Positions 42,415 to 51,757 of a DNA stretch of 55,722 bases are shown piece by piece. The stretch covers positions 92,829 to 148,550 of the forward strand of contig JAJDNM010000125.1 of the NCBI GenBank assembly GCA_022340665.1, read 5' to 3'. This DNA is from Acidobacteriota bacterium. GTDB taxonomy: Bacteria; Acidobacteriota; Thermoanaerobaculia; Thermoanaerobaculales; Sulfomarinibacteraceae. A program made the translations under genes and the position numbers. The notes under the pieces are model-generated. The model searched no databases, had not been told where the DNA came from, and saw only the letters and a list, made by a program, of their open reading frames with translations. How positions within the stretch are numbered: the first letter of the stretch is position 1; each line of letters begins with the position of its first letter.

Positions 42415-44610
42415 ATGTCCGACGAAAAACCGGGATTCAAGAAAGAAACCATCGAGGGAACGATCGAGAAGATCCTCTTCAGCAACGATGAGAACGGCTG
42501 GTGTGCCGTTCGTCTCCAGTCCGAGGATGCGGTCTCGGTGACGGCCACAGGGCCGCTCCTGGGCGTGCGACATGGTGACAACCTCCGGCTCAGCGGCCGC
42601 TGGGTCAATCACGCCAAATACGGAGATCAGTTCGAAGTCGAATCTTACGTACACGTCGCACCATCGACGCTCGAGGGCCTTCGCCAGTTTCTCGGCTCCG
42701 GCAAAATCCGTGGCCTCGGCCCGGCACGCTCCGCTCGGGTCGTCGAGGCTTTCGGGCTCGACACCCTGGAGGTCCTCGACAACCAACCGGAACGCCTCCT
42801 GGAGGTCAACGGCATCGGACCCTCGACTCTGGAACAGGTATGTGATTCCTGGGACCAACACCGCGGGATTCAACAGATCATGATCTTCCTCACGGGCCAT
42901 GGTGTGTCGCCTGGAATTGCGGTAAAGGCCTTCAAGCGCTACGGTCCGGGCGCTATCGAGGTCGTTCGCTCAAATCCGTACCGCTTGGCGGAAGAAGTTT
43001 TTGGAGTCGGGTTTCTCACTGCCGATCGAATCGCTCGACAGCTCGGAATACCATCCGATGCGAGAGAGCGTCTCGAGGCCGGTATCCTCCACACTCTGGT
43101 CGAGGCGGTCGGCCAGGGCCATTGCTTCCTACCCGAAGACGTCCTGCTGAAGACTGCGGCGACGCTTCTCGAAACCAACGTCGAAGCGCTGCCGCCGGCA
43201 CTGGCCGGCCTGATAGCTCGGGAACAAGCATCGGTGCGCCCCCGGGGCGACGATCCATCAGCCATTTACCTCCCGCGGTTGGAGAAGTCCGAGGCAGCGG
43301 TGGCTCTCAATCTCGCCGAGACACTCGAGACGCTCGCCGCCACTGAACCCATCATCCTCAACACCGCAATCGCCTGGTACCAAGGCCGCCTCAATATCCG
43401 TCTCGGCTACCAGCAGCGTGAGGCGCTGACAGCTGCGTTGACTCGGAAGCTGGTCGTGATCACCGGCGGGCCGGGCACGGGAAAGACGACCCTCATCCGC
43501 GGGGTTGTTGAAATTCTCGCCCGCAAGGAGCAAAAGGTGGTCCTGGCCGCGCCAACCGGGCGGGCCGCAAAGCGGCTCTCCGAAGCGACCGGAATCCCGG
43601 CCAGCACGATCCACAGGTTGCTCGAATTCAATCCCATCACCGGAACATTCACCCGCACCCGGCAGCGGCCGATCGAGGCTGACTGTCTGGTGATCGACGA
43701 GGCTTCGATGCTCGACGTCGAGCTGGCGGCGATGCTGCTCGAGGCAATTCCACCGGCAACGCGGGTGGTTTTCGTGGGCGACGCCGATCAGTTGCCGTCG
43801 GTCGGCCCTGGCAACGTCCTCGCGGATCTGATCGACTCGAATTGCGTCCCGGTCATTCGTCTCGATGAGATTTACCGGCAGGCCGAACGCAGCCTGATCG
43901 TCGAGAACGCACACCGAATCAATGCAGGCCAGATGCCGATTCTCGACGACGATCCTGCATCGAGTGATTTCTTCTTCGTCGCCCGCGATGAGCCGACAGC
44001 CGCGTCGGAGTTGGCCATGGAGTTCGTGACGCAACGCATCCCCGATCGTTTCGACCTCGATCCGATCGACGACATCCAGGTTCTCTCCCCGATGCATCGC
44101 GGGGAGCTCGGTGTGACCTATCTCAACGAAAGGCTGCAGCAGGAGCTCACTCCCCCTGGACCGGAGCTGGTTGTGGGCTGGCGCCGTTTCCGGGTCGGCG
44201 ACAAGGTCATGCAGACCCGCAACAATTATGAGCTCGACGTGTTCAACGGCGATCTCGGCCGGGTCACGGGAATCGAACTCGAAAACAGGGAACTGATCGT
44301 CGATTTTGATGGCCGCATGGTGATCATTCCTACCGACGCCCTTGAAGATATCGTTCCCGCGTACGCCTGCACGATTCACAAGTCCCAGGGCAGCGAGTAT
44401 CCCGCGGTCGTCATCGTGTTGCACCACCAGCACCACGTCATGCTGCAACGCAATCTCCTCTATACCGCCATCAGTCGTGGTCGGCGACTGGTGGTCATCG
44501 TCGGCTCGAAACGTGCCCTTTCGCGAGCCGTTTACAACGCCTCGGTGCGTGCCAGAAACACCATGCTCGCCGAACGGCTCCGACAGGTCGTCGCGTCATC
44601 GACGTCGTGA
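42415..44610 (+). CDS. recD2: RecD2-type DNA helicase
   Basis: The 731-residue protein is a superfamily 1B helicase of the RecD2 (YrrC) type, acting without RecBC. The N-terminal 60 residues form an OB-like region (IEGTIEKILFSNDENGWCAVRL), followed by helix-hairpin-helix segments (GKIRGLGPARSARVVEAFG and NGIGPSTLEQV). The motor has Walker A GGPGTGKTT (351 onward), motif Ia AAPTGRAAKRL, DEASMLD, GDADQLPSVGPG and the C-terminal THKSQGSEYP-like motif (CTIHKSQGSEYPAVV), ending in YTAISRGRR. It unwinds DNA 5'-3' in repair. The ATG at 42415 is chosen; an earlier in-frame ATG lacks support. Confidence 0.96.
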   Translation: MSDEKPGFKKETIEGTIEKILFSNDENGWCAVRLQSEDAVSVTATGPLLGVRHGDNLRLSGRWVNHAKYGDQFEVESYVHVAPSTLEGLRQFLGSGKIRGLGPARSARVVEAFGLDTLEVLDNQPERLLEVNGIGPSTLEQVCDSWDQHRGIQQIMIFLTGHGVSPGIAVKAFKRYGPGAIEVVRSNPYRLAEEVFGVGFLTADRIARQLGIPSDARERLEAGILHTLVEAVGQGHCFLPEDVLLKTAATLLETNVEALPPALAGLIAREQASVRPRGDDPSAIYLPRLEKSEAAVALNLAETLETLAATEPIILNTAIAWYQGRLNIRLGYQQREALTAALTRKLVVITGGPGTGKTTLIRGVVEILARKEQKVVLAAPTGRAAKRLSEATGIPASTIHRLLEFNPITGTFTRTRQRPIEADCLVIDEASMLDVELAAMLLEAIPPATRVVFVGDADQLPSVGPGNVLADLIDSNCVPVIRLDEIYRQAERSLIVENAHRINAGQMPILDDDPASSDFFFVARDEPTAASELAMEFVTQRIPDRFDLDPIDDIQVLSPMHRGELGVTYLNERLQQELTPPGPELVVGWRRFRVGDKVMQTRNNYELDVFNGDLGRVTGIELENRELIVDFDGRMVIIPTDALEDIVPAYACTIHKSQGSEYPAVVIVLHHQHHVMLQRNLLYTAISRGRRLVVIVGSKRALSRAVYNASVRARNTMLAERLRQVVASSTS

Positions 44611-44740
44611 TCCGCGAGTGACGGGATGGTTTCGGAGACATGCCCTGTCGGGCGTGGATTCGCGATACGATAAAATGTTTCGCGCAGCAGGGACTGAGGG
44701 GCTATCCGAACCCTTGCACGAGTGCATCATGAGGGAGTCG

Positions 44741-46495
44741 ATGTACAGGGCAATCCGCCTCGCCGCGGCAATCGCGTTGATGGTGGCGCCGGCTTGCGGT
44801 CGTCCGCAGCCGGCAGACCAGGTTTTGCCCGCGCAGGATACTGACGTTCCCCGCATTCTGATTATGCCGTTCGCGAACCTGGGCGGACCTGACGATACAT
44901 ATCTCGCCGCCGGTTTGAGCAACGAGATCGCGGACCGATTGGCCTCGGTCAGCGGCCTCGGTTTTGTTTCACGACACAGGACTGGATCCGACGGGGATGC
45001 CCTCCGAGCAACCGATGAGATCGGCCGGAATCTCGGTGTGGACTTTCTCCTGGAGGGTTCGGTCCTTCACGACCGAAACGCGAATCTGGACCGGGAGCTC
45101 ATCGTTGAGTCACGTCTGCTCCAAGTTGCCGACGACAGTGTAGTGTGGAATGAGCGAATCGTCAGGCCGATAGCGGATATCTTCGAAGTTCAGTCGGCTA
45201 TCGCCCATGCCGTGGTCGAAAAGCTGGACGTGCCATTGAGCTCGGATGAGGTGCAGGCGCTCGACGTGCGACCGACCGAAAACCTCGAAGCCTACGACGT
45301 GTACCTTCGCGGCCGCCAGTACAGCGCGAGCTTCGAGGAGGGGGAGCTCGCTCTGGCTGAACAGTTCCTCAATCAGGCAATCGCTCTCGACCCGGATTTC
45401 GCCCTCGCCCACGCCATGCTGAGCGAGAATCACAGCCTCATCTTCCACTGGCGCTATGACAAGTCCCCCCAGCGTCTCGCGGCGGCCAATGCGGCGGCGC
45501 GCCGGGCTCGCGAGATCGACCCGGATCTGCCAGAGGGACATCGCGCGCTCGGTTTCTACTATTACTGGGGTCAAAACAACTACGAGCTGGCCCTGAGCGA
45601 GTTCATCGAAGCCGCCCGGAAGCGTCCGAACGATTCCACCATTTCGGCGAGCATCGGCCTCGTCCTCCGCCGCCAGGGCAGGTGGCAGGAGGCCCTGGAC
45701 GCAATGCAGAGATCATTGGACATGCGGCCGGAGGATCCGGGCTATATCGCCGCCGTCGCATCCACTCTCGCGCGAATGCGCCGCTACGAGGAGGCGGCCG
45801 GATACTTCCGAAAGGTCATCGACCTCTCGCCCGACGAAATACATCCATACGTCTATCTGGCGCGGATCGTTCGGGCCGGCGGCGGCCCCCTTGATGAAGC
45901 CGGGTCCATCCTCGATTCGATGCCGGACAAGGACCCCGCGCTCCGTGGCTACTACCGGTTCGAACAGGCGATGTACGAGCGGGACTGGCCCCGCGCGCTG
46001 AGCGAACTGGCTCGGGTGAACAATGAAATCCATGAGCCGATCGATGAATTGATCTCCACCCGCGCGCTCGCTGAGTGCGAATGCCGCGTATTCGGTTCGC
46101 CTGCCGGCTCGACTCCCTCCATCTGCAATAACGCGCGCGAATATCTCGAACATCATTGTGACCTTTCTCCTGGAGATCCCGGGTACCACGCGGCCCTGGG
46201 ATGGGCATACGCCTTGAACGGTGAAAAGGAGAACGCCATCCAGTCGGGCATACGAGCCGTTGAGCTGTCACCCATCACCACAGATGCCATGGCGGGCCAC
46301 AGCTTTCTCATCGAGCTGGCGAAGATCTACGCCTGGGTGGACGAGCCCTATTCCGCGGTCAAGACGCTCCACACCGCGCTCACGACACCCGGATGGATCT
46401 CTGAAGCAACCCTTCGGCACGATCCGGTGTGGGATCCAATTCGAGACGATCCGCGCTTCGAGGAGCTGCTACGGATGCACAGCGGAGGGGAATAG
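44741..46495 (+). CDS. TolB-N-like/TPR lipoprotein
   Basis: The 584-residue protein has a signal sequence (AIRLAAAIALMVAPAC, possible lipobox Cys at about 19), a FlgO/TolB-N-like domain (about 36-165; ILIMPFANLG ... YLAAGLSNEIADRLA ... GRNLGVDFLLEGSVL) and a long run of TPR repeats (about 180-560) with typical spacing, e.g. LALAEQFLNQAIALDPDFALAHAML in part. Proteins of this make-up often appear as the output half of CadC-like or kinase-TPR proteins; here there is no DNA-binding or kinase domain. GAGGGAG before the ATG at 44741 favours it over the ATG 12 bases upstream. Confidence 0.87.
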   Translation: MYRAIRLAAAIALMVAPACGRPQPADQVLPAQDTDVPRILIMPFANLGGPDDTYLAAGLSNEIADRLASVSGLGFVSRHRTGSDGDALRATDEIGRNLGVDFLLEGSVLHDRNANLDRELIVESRLLQVADDSVVWNERIVRPIADIFEVQSAIAHAVVEKLDVPLSSDEVQALDVRPTENLEAYDVYLRGRQYSASFEEGELALAEQFLNQAIALDPDFALAHAMLSENHSLIFHWRYDKSPQRLAAANAAARRAREIDPDLPEGHRALGFYYYWGQNNYELALSEFIEAARKRPNDSTISASIGLVLRRQGRWQEALDAMQRSLDMRPEDPGYIAAVASTLARMRRYEEAAGYFRKVIDLSPDEIHPYVYLARIVRAGGGPLDEAGSILDSMPDKDPALRGYYRFEQAMYERDWPRALSELARVNNEIHEPIDELISTRALAECECRVFGSPAGSTPSICNNAREYLEHHCDLSPGDPGYHAALGWAYALNGEKENAIQSGIRAVELSPITTDAMAGHSFLIELAKIYAWVDEPYSAVKTLHTALTTPGWISEATLRHDPVWDPIRDDPRFEELLRMHSGGE

Positions 46496-46517
46496 GTCGC
46501 CTCCCGAGTCAGACAAG

Positions 46518-47627
46518 TCACACGGCCAGGCCGGCGAGGTGTTCGACGCGCTTCCTGGCGAACCGGCTGTCGAGAAGGGCAAGCGCGCCCTCCAACGACT
46601 CGCCCTGAAGAAGACCTCGAGCCGCGAGGACGCACAGGCACCATCGTCGGTCCGACTCGCGACCAAGGCTCGATACCAGCTCGAGGGCATCATCGATGCG
46701 GTCCGCGATCCCCTCGTCGAACACAGCGCAAATTGCCCGACGGCGCATCCAGCCGTCCGGAAAGCTCTCCACCAGACTTTGGAGCTCGTCGAACCCGGTG
46801 CCAGACGATTCACGGATATGTCGCCGGAAGGCCAAAAGGCGCGGGAGAACGGATGCGCCTTCAACCGCTGCCCCGATTCCGCCATGCCGCCCGAAATCTC
46901 CCGTGCCCGGCGTTTCGCCAGCCAGCACATCCTGGTACGGTTGCGACTCTGGAGGCGCCGCCGATTCTTTTCGGTTCGAATCCCAACGGCTCCAATCCAC
47001 CATCAAAGGGGCGGGTTTCTGCGGCGGTCCAGGCAACTCGCGCAGAGGTTCGACTTCCGACACGGTTGCCCGACCGTTCGGCGTCTCATCCGTTACCTCC
47101 GCTTTGTCCTCCGGTTTCGCTGCTAAAGAGGCTTCGCCCCTCGGAGCCATCTCAGGCGAGGCAGTTTCGCGATCTCTCCCATTTGTCTCCGGCACTTCGG
47201 GGGCTATATTTTCCGCCGCCTGAGGGGAATCGATCAGCTCGAAACTCTCGCGTGCCGCTTCACCATCTGTCTCGTCCTCGAGGACACTCGTGGCCAGATC
47301 GGCGCCCGCGACAACCACCTCCTCCAGCCGCTCCGGGTCACGGATGGCGGCGACCATCTCTTGCAGCTTCGAACCGTCCGCTGCACGTGCTTCAGCCAAT
47401 CCCCGGAGGAGCGCCGACGGCGCCATTCCACCCTTTCGGCGCGCCAGGGCATCGAGGATCTCCTCGGCACCGTCGAACGCGAGGTGGCGGGCCAACAGCC
47501 GACGGTCGGTCGGGCTGATCTCGCGCACCGTTCTCCAGGCACGTGCCACTATCCTTGCCTGCGCAAGCGGTGATCGGGCCTGTTGTAGCTCGCGCAACAG
47601 TTCGGTCAGCTTGCGCTGTGTGCTCAC
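46518..47627 (-). CDS. Hypothetical protein next to flotillin
   Basis: I do not recognise this 369-residue protein. The first 110 residues are helical and hydrophobic-core-like (LLRELQQARSPLAQARIVARAW). A central acidic Pro/Glu/Ser linker (about 125-215) follows, and the last 110 residues form another helical block (FDELQSLVESFPDGWMRRRAICAVFDEG ... RRWCLCVLAARGLLQGESLEGALALL in parts) that resembles ARM/HEAT-type repeats. There is no membrane span. The GTG start is supported by GGGAGGGTC. It follows the flotillin gene by 33 nt on the same strand and may be a cytosolic partner of that scaffold. Confidence 0.75.
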   Translation of the reverse strand: MSTQRKLTELLRELQQARSPLAQARIVARAWRTVREISPTDRRLLARHLAFDGAEEILDALARRKGGMAPSALLRGLAEARAADGSKLQEMVAAIRDPERLEEVVVAGADLATSVLEDETDGEAARESFELIDSPQAAENIAPEVPETNGRDRETASPEMAPRGEASLAAKPEDKAEVTDETPNGRATVSEVEPLRELPGPPQKPAPLMVDWSRWDSNRKESAAPPESQPYQDVLAGETPGTGDFGRHGGIGAAVEGASVLPRLLAFRRHIRESSGTGFDELQSLVESFPDGWMRRRAICAVFDEGIADRIDDALELVSSLGRESDRRWCLCVLAARGLLQGESLEGALALLDSRFARKRVEHLAGLAV

Positions 47628-47660
47628 CCGACCCTCCCACAGAGCCTCTCCATCATTCGT

Positions 47661-49124
47661 TTAGGCGTCCTTCTGACTCGACGAGTCCAGCTTGTCGACA
47701 ACCGCTCCGGGCAGGCGCGAGATGTTCTGCAATAACGTGTCCAGATCGACCCCCGAGAGCTGTTTCATCACCGGACCGAGCTGTGTCAGCACCTGAATCA
47801 CGTCGTCGGTCAGGCGAGCAGCGCCGGTTCCGTCTCCGGGGTTCCCGCCGTTCGAGATGATGGTGGTCTCTCCTGCACGGGCAAGCGGTTCCGACACCGC
47901 AGCCGCGATCTCCGGCAGCACCTTCAGCGCCTCGATCGACAGGCCGGCCTCGTTGTAGAGCTTGAGGGCCTCCGCCAGCTTGCGGCGCGCCTCGGCCTCG
48001 GCCTCTCCCCTGGCCTGTATTGCCTCGGCCTCCGCGATGCCGATCTGTCGACGTTGGACCGACTCGGCTTCCGCCTTGGCGATGCCCTCCGCCTGAAGAG
48101 CTTTTGCGGCCTGCTCGCGCCGCATGCGCTCCGCCGCTGCCTCCTGCTCAACGGAGTACTTCTTGGCGTCGGCCAGGCGCTCGGCCTCGTACTTCTTGGC
48201 ATCGGCCTGCTCGCGGATCTGCGCGTTGAGCTCGAGCTTCTGCCGCTCCACCTCCTGGTCTGCGATGCGGATGTCCTGCACCTTGAGCTCCATTTCACCC
48301 GCCTTGACCGCCTGCGCGTCCGCAACGTCGACCTCCTTCTTGATCGCCGCCACCTTCAGGCTCAGGGCCTTGTCGGCATCGGCGATTTCGGTATCGACGC
48401 CGATCCTTTTCTGCTCCTTTTGCTGCCGCGCCTGTTCCTCTTCGATCTTGGCGTCTCGATCAGCGTTGGCAGTTGCGATGCGCGCGTTCTTGAGCGCCTC
48501 CTGAATCTTCGGCTGCCCGAGGGCGTTGAGGTAACCCTCGTCATCCTGGATCGCCTGGAAAACGAAGGAACGGAACTCGAAGCCCATGCCGTCGAGATCG
48601 GTGTGCGCTTCGTCGCGCACCTTCTCCTGAAAGATCTTCTGTTCGCGGTAGAGCTCCTCCACCGTCAGAGTTCCGACAATGCCACGCAGGTGGCCGGCGA
48701 CCGTCTCCTTGATCGTTGCCTGTACATCGTCGACCGGAAGCCCGAGGAATCCCTCCGCGGCCCTGCGGATGTGATCGACATCGCCTCGAACCTTCACCTG
48801 TGCAACCGCCTTGACGTTGATCGGGATACCCTGAATCGTATAAACGTGCGGCAGATCGATCTCGAGCGTCATCATGCGCAGGGACAGGATCTCGTACTGC
48901 TCCCAGGCCGGCCACACGAAGGTGCCCCCGCCGCGTATGATCCGGAAGCCCTCGGTCTCGCCGGATTCCGATTTCACCTTGCGACCGAGCAGCTTGCGCC
49001 GACCGAAGACGATCAAGGCTTCGTCGGGGCCGGCTTTCTTGTACCGCATACGAAATACCAGGTACAGCAGTACCAACAGCACCGGAACAACTACCAACAG
49101 ACTGATCAACCAGGGACTCACCAT
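47661..49124 (-). CDS. Flotillin-like SPFH membrane scaffold
   Basis: The 487-residue protein is a bacterial flotillin (FloT/YuaG type). One N-terminal hydrophobic helix (about 5-25) anchors it; the SPFH domain spans about 28-200 (PDEALIVFGRR ... GIPINVKAVAQVKV ... VEELYREQKIFQEKV). A long Ala/Glu-rich coiled coil follows (about 210-400, with EAEAIQARGEAEAEARRKLAEALK and similar), and a C-terminal tail ends in SSSQKDA. Flotillins organise membrane microdomains and affect fluidity. A partner NfeD gene, usual next to flotillin, is not seen; a hypothetical gene follows instead. The start is well placed after AGGTGAATC. Confidence 0.94.
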   Translation of the reverse strand: MVSPWLISLLVVVPVLLVLLYLVFRMRYKKAGPDEALIVFGRRKLLGRKVKSESGETEGFRIIRGGGTFVWPAWEQYEILSLRMMTLEIDLPHVYTIQGIPINVKAVAQVKVRGDVDHIRRAAEGFLGLPVDDVQATIKETVAGHLRGIVGTLTVEELYREQKIFQEKVRDEAHTDLDGMGFEFRSFVFQAIQDDEGYLNALGQPKIQEALKNARIATANADRDAKIEEEQARQQKEQKRIGVDTEIADADKALSLKVAAIKKEVDVADAQAVKAGEMELKVQDIRIADQEVERQKLELNAQIREQADAKKYEAERLADAKKYSVEQEAAAERMRREQAAKALQAEGIAKAEAESVQRRQIGIAEAEAIQARGEAEAEARRKLAEALKLYNEAGLSIEALKVLPEIAAAVSEPLARAGETTIISNGGNPGDGTGAARLTDDVIQVLTQLGPVMKQLSGVDLDTLLQNISRLPGAVVDKLDSSSQKDA

Positions 49125-49211
49125 GATTCACCTCCGCGCGGAAAAGCTCTGCTCGACATCGGAAACAGCTCCTCAATATTGATACGCACGACCGTAGCAT
49201 TGCTTCCGGGG

Positions 49212-49323
49212 TTGGAGATTGGATATTGGATATTGGATGTTCGATGTTGGATATTCGATCTTGGATGCTAGATTCTGGATGCTGGACGCTCGATGCCGGA
49301 TGCTGGATGCTGGATACTCGATC
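49212..49323 (+). repeat. Heptanucleotide array, 16 units of YTGGATR type
   Basis: Sixteen consecutive 7-bp units fit the consensus [C/T]TGGAT[A/G], with substitutions but no change of phase. The first half uses TTGGATA/G and the second half CTGGATG. It fills most of the 243-bp gap between the flotillin and PH-like genes, ending 44 bp before the latter's start codon. Confidence 0.95.
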
Positions 49324-49367
49324 CACGTCGCCAATGCCTCTGACGTGGGCGGATGGAAGGAGCGCGC

Positions 49368-49802
49368 ATGTATCGGAACACGCAGTTCGGCACCGTGATC
49401 GTCGGTATGGTTGCCGCGGCGATCGGGTTCTGCCTTTGGATAGCAACGGAGAATTCTTGGCCTCCAGTGACAGTTGCCGTGCTTGCTGTTTTGATTGCGA
49501 TTCTCGTGCTCTTCTGGAGCCTCACGGTGGAGGTGACGCTTGACACCCTCCGCTGCTCTTTCGGCATCGGGCTCATCTCGAAAACGATTCCGATGCACCA
49601 GGTAAAAAACGCACAGCACGTCAGAAACCACTTGTTTAACGGATGGGGCATCCGCAGGGTTTCCGGCGGCTGGATGTTCAACGTATCCGGTCTCGACGCC
49701 GTCGAGCTCACGCTGGATTCCGGCAAGAAATTCCGAATCGGAACCAACGACCCGGAGGGACTTCTGTCGGCAATCGAGACGACGATTGGCAGCACTGCTT
49801 GA
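49368..49802 (+). CDS. Small membrane protein with bacterial PH-like domain
   Basis: The 144-residue protein has two N-terminal transmembrane helices (about 9-27 and 36-55) and then a strand-rich domain (LTVEVTLDTLRCSFGIGLISKTIPM, quoted in part, then VKNAQHVRN ... MFNVSGLDAVELTLDSGKKFRIGT) that is laid out like bacterial PH (bPH2/YdbT-type) domains. It ends in ALE-like helix LLSAIETTIGS. These proteins are often found with membrane-stress genes. GGAAGGAG supports the ATG at 49368. It is the only plus-strand gene between the flotillin and zinc-ribbon genes and is flanked by heptamer arrays on both sides. Confidence 0.8.
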   Translation: MYRNTQFGTVIVGMVAAAIGFCLWIATENSWPPVTVAVLAVLIAILVLFWSLTVEVTLDTLRCSFGIGLISKTIPMHQVKNAQHVRNHLFNGWGIRRVSGGWMFNVSGLDAVELTLDSGKKFRIGTNDPEGLLSAIETTIGSTA

Positions 49803-49822
49803 ACTGCAGCCCTGGGTGAAAA

Positions 49823-49850
49823 TATTTCGAATTTCGAATTTCGGATTTCC
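49823..49850 (+). repeat. Heptanucleotide array, 4 units of AATTTCG type
   Basis: TATTTCG, AATTTCG, AATTTCG and GATTTCC follow in phase, 20 bp after the stop of the PH-like gene, and end at GCCACGG. Confidence 0.85.
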
Positions 49851-49893
49851 GCCACGGATTTTCGATGCGGTCCAGGATGCGGTTGCCGGGCCC

Positions 49894-50481
49894 TCAACGA
49901 TCGACGTTGACCGAGACACCGGTGATCGAGCAGCGAAGACCGTGGGCTACGGGTTCGAACGGAATCGCGGCCAGCCGGTTCATCACGACATCGACATCGA
50001 CCGTTACTGAAGCCAACATGTCGGACTTGCGCACCTCGTCTCCGACGACGAGGTGACGCACCAGGGTCACCGCGTCGTCAAGCGCGAGGGTTCCGCCATG
50101 GATCGGTTCCCGGGGCACCTCCCCGGTCGACTCCGCCGCCTCGGACAGTGCCCGCGCGAGCCGGGTCAGATCACCGAGCGGCATGGCGAAGGCCGGGATG
50201 ACGAAGCGACGCCGGCCTTCCCATTCACCCCTTCGACGTCCCCTGTGACCGACCCGTTCTCTGACCGCCACGTCGGCCTCGATCAGCCACGCCGGGCGCC
50301 AGGTCTTCGCCGACCTGCCGGCCGACGGCATGAGGGCCGAGCTCTCGACCATTTCTAGGCCGTCTTTTTCGAGGACAGCAGCGTCGCCGCAATGCTCGCA
50401 AAAGAAGATGGTGTCGAGCCCCTCTCCGCGGAGGGCCGAACCGCAGGACGGGCAGTCGAGGGAGACGAGACCAAGGGTCAT
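49894..50481 (-). CDS. Zinc-ribbon protein C of the SPFH cluster (195 aa)
   Basis: The 195-residue protein starts with a CPSCG...CEHCG zinc ribbon (about 10-32) followed by a soluble region of unknown fold. Its second half (RRRFVIPAFAMPLGDLTRLARAL ... VTVDVDVVMNRLAAIPFE, in parts) is like the membrane-proximal region of the other zinc-ribbon proteins here, with the phrase F-VIPAF-AM in the same place as YYPMW in protein B. The start overlaps the stop of zinc-ribbon protein B as ATGA, so the pair is co-translated. No membrane span is evident. Confidence 0.8.
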   Translation of the reverse strand: MTLGLVSLDCPSCGSALRGEGLDTIFFCEHCGDAAVLEKDGLEMVESSALMPSAGRSAKTWRPAWLIEADVAVRERVGHRGRRRGEWEGRRRFVIPAFAMPLGDLTRLARALSEAAESTGEVPREPIHGGTLALDDAVTLVRHLVVGDEVRKSDMLASVTVDVDVVMNRLAAIPFEPVAHGLRCSITGVSVNVDR

Positions 50482-51581
50482 TGGTACTTCTCCACCACAC
50501 CCTGCACGGTTTCCGTCAGCGATCTGTACCTGCGCTGACTTGCCAGGCCGGTGCCCTCCTCCACCACGCCACCGTGCCGGAACTGCCTGTAACCCCAGTA
50601 AACAAGTCCTGATAGGATGAGACCGACGATTCCCAGGCCGACCAGACCATTTTCCGATCGCAGGAAAGACCCGGCGTGCTGGAGAATCGTGCTGCCGATG
50701 AAGCAGGCGCCACCACATGCACCGACCAGGCTGAAGGCGCGGTAGTAATGGTTGCCAGGCGCCTTGCCGTAGGCGATGTCGCCGTCCTCGGCATCCACCA
50801 GCACCTGATAGGTGCGTCCGCGAAAGCCGTAGCGCACGACCCACATCGGGTAGTAGACGACGGTCACGTGCTTTCGGATCGCCTCGATCCAGGAGAAGGA
50901 AATGCGATCGAGGCGGTGGGCCATCTGGACCTCGGAAAGCGACCTGCGGTAAAGTTCGGCGGCCGTCTCCTCGATCGAACGGCTTGGCCGGAAGACCATG
51001 CCTCGTCCGCGCAGGAGCCCTTCGTCGAGCGGTTCGATCGCGTCGCCCGAAAGGTTCACCTCCTCGACACCGAACTCGGCCATGTCGGCCGCCGGCATCG
51101 TCACGTCGATCGATCGCTCGACCTGCCGTTCGACCGGTTCCCGGACCGTCTCCCAACGGTTGCCACGCTTCTTCTTCCGGATCCGCATGCCGAGGACCCA
51201 GCCGATCGCATCGAGGCGGGCGCGTACGAACGGAAACCAGGCCAGGAACGCCTCCTGGTACCGCGCCTCCTTCTTCAGCGCCGGATCTTTGCGCAGACCT
51301 CTTCGGAACCACTTTCGCAGCACCTCGCTGGCGTCCTTCCGTTCGAGCTTGTTGAGGACCATCATCCTGACGATGCCTCGATTGCCAACCACCGCCTGCG
51401 GCGTCTTGCAGAATCGACAGACCACGTTGGTGTAACCCTCGTGAACGTCGACTGACCCGCCACAGGACGAACACTTGAGACCCGTGAGAACGCGTTTCTT
51501 CCTCTGACGCTGCACGTTGATTTCGACCCGCTCTCCGGCCTCGACCGGCGGCGGCGGAGGCGGGGGTGGTTTCGGGCTCAT
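50478..51581 (-). CDS. Zinc-ribbon membrane protein B (YdjG-like)
   Basis: The 367-residue protein has a proline run (SPKPPPPPPPPVEAG), an N-terminal zinc ribbon CSSCGG...CRFC (about 37-60), a soluble central region, the motif VTVVYYPMWVVRYGFRGRTYQVLVDAEDGDI (in parts: YYPMW, GRTYQVLVD), and a pair of hydrophobic helices (about 285-340). The YYPMW...YQVLVD-G pattern is shared with the zinc-ribbon proteins of ydjG type. The ATG at 51581 follows a hairpin-like CGGGCGAAAACCCG and lies 18 nt downstream of a heptamer array; no Shine-Dalgarno site is visible. A longer in-frame start would translate the repeats. Confidence 0.82.
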   Translation of the reverse strand: MSPKPPPPPPPPVEAGERVEINVQRQRKKRVLTGLKCSSCGGSVDVHEGYTNVVCRFCKTPQAVVGNRGIVRMMVLNKLERKDASEVLRKWFRRGLRKDPALKKEARYQEAFLAWFPFVRARLDAIGWVLGMRIRKKKRGNRWETVREPVERQVERSIDVTMPAADMAEFGVEEVNLSGDAIEPLDEGLLRGRGMVFRPSRSIEETAAELYRRSLSEVQMAHRLDRISFSWIEAIRKHVTVVYYPMWVVRYGFRGRTYQVLVDAEDGDIAYGKAPGNHYYRAFSLVGACGGACFIGSTILQHAGSFLRSENGLVGLGIVGLILSGLVYWGYRQFRHGGVVEEGTGLASQRRYRSLTETVQGVVEKYQ

Positions 51582-51598
51582 CGGGTTTTCGCCCGCCA

Positions 51599-51633
51599 AA
51601 TTTTGAATTTTGAATTTTGAATTTTGAATTCCG
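51599..51633 (+). repeat. Heptanucleotide array, AATTTTG type
   Basis: Four exact AATTTTG units followed by AATTCCG, in phase, then CCCACCC. It lies 18 nt upstream of the start codon of zinc-ribbon gene B, so it may be transcribed as its 5' leader. Confidence 0.92.
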
Positions 51634-51649
51634 CCCACCCGCTCGAAAA

Positions 51650-51684
51650 AATTTCGAATTTGGAATTTCGAATTTCGGATTTCC
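51650..51684 (+). repeat. Heptanucleotide array, AATTTCG type
   Basis: AATTTCG, AATTTGG, AATTTCG, AATTTCG and GATTTCC in phase, ending at CATCCACCCTCCC. It is separated from the neighbouring AATTTTG array by only 16 bp. Confidence 0.9.
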
Positions 51685-51721
51685 CATCCACCCTCCCAGA
51701 GGACGGGAGGGATGGGTGGGA

Positions 51722-51756
51722 ATTCCTCATTCCTAATTCCTCATTCCTCATTCGTT
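51722..51756 (+). repeat. Heptanucleotide array, ATTCCTC type
   Basis: ATTCCTC, ATTCCTA, ATTCCTC, ATTCCTC and ATTCGTT in phase, ending one base before the stop codon of zinc-ribbon gene A. It is the third array in a 176-bp gap. Confidence 0.9.
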
Positions 51757-51757
51757 A

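Noticed and set aside
43258-44448. Minus-strand open frame of 396 codons
   Set aside because: Antisense shadow of recD2, which has every helicase motif on the plus strand.
48054-49271. Plus-strand open frame of 405 codons
   Set aside because: Antisense to the flotillin coiled coil; the Leu/Asp/Arg-rich composition mirrors its Ala/Glu repeats, and it runs into the heptamer array.
49894-51687. Single 597-codon minus-strand gene
   Set aside because: The upper two thirds are an out-of-frame shadow of zinc-ribbon gene B joined to zinc-ribbon gene C; the repeat-derived sequence keeps the frame open. C starts at 50481.
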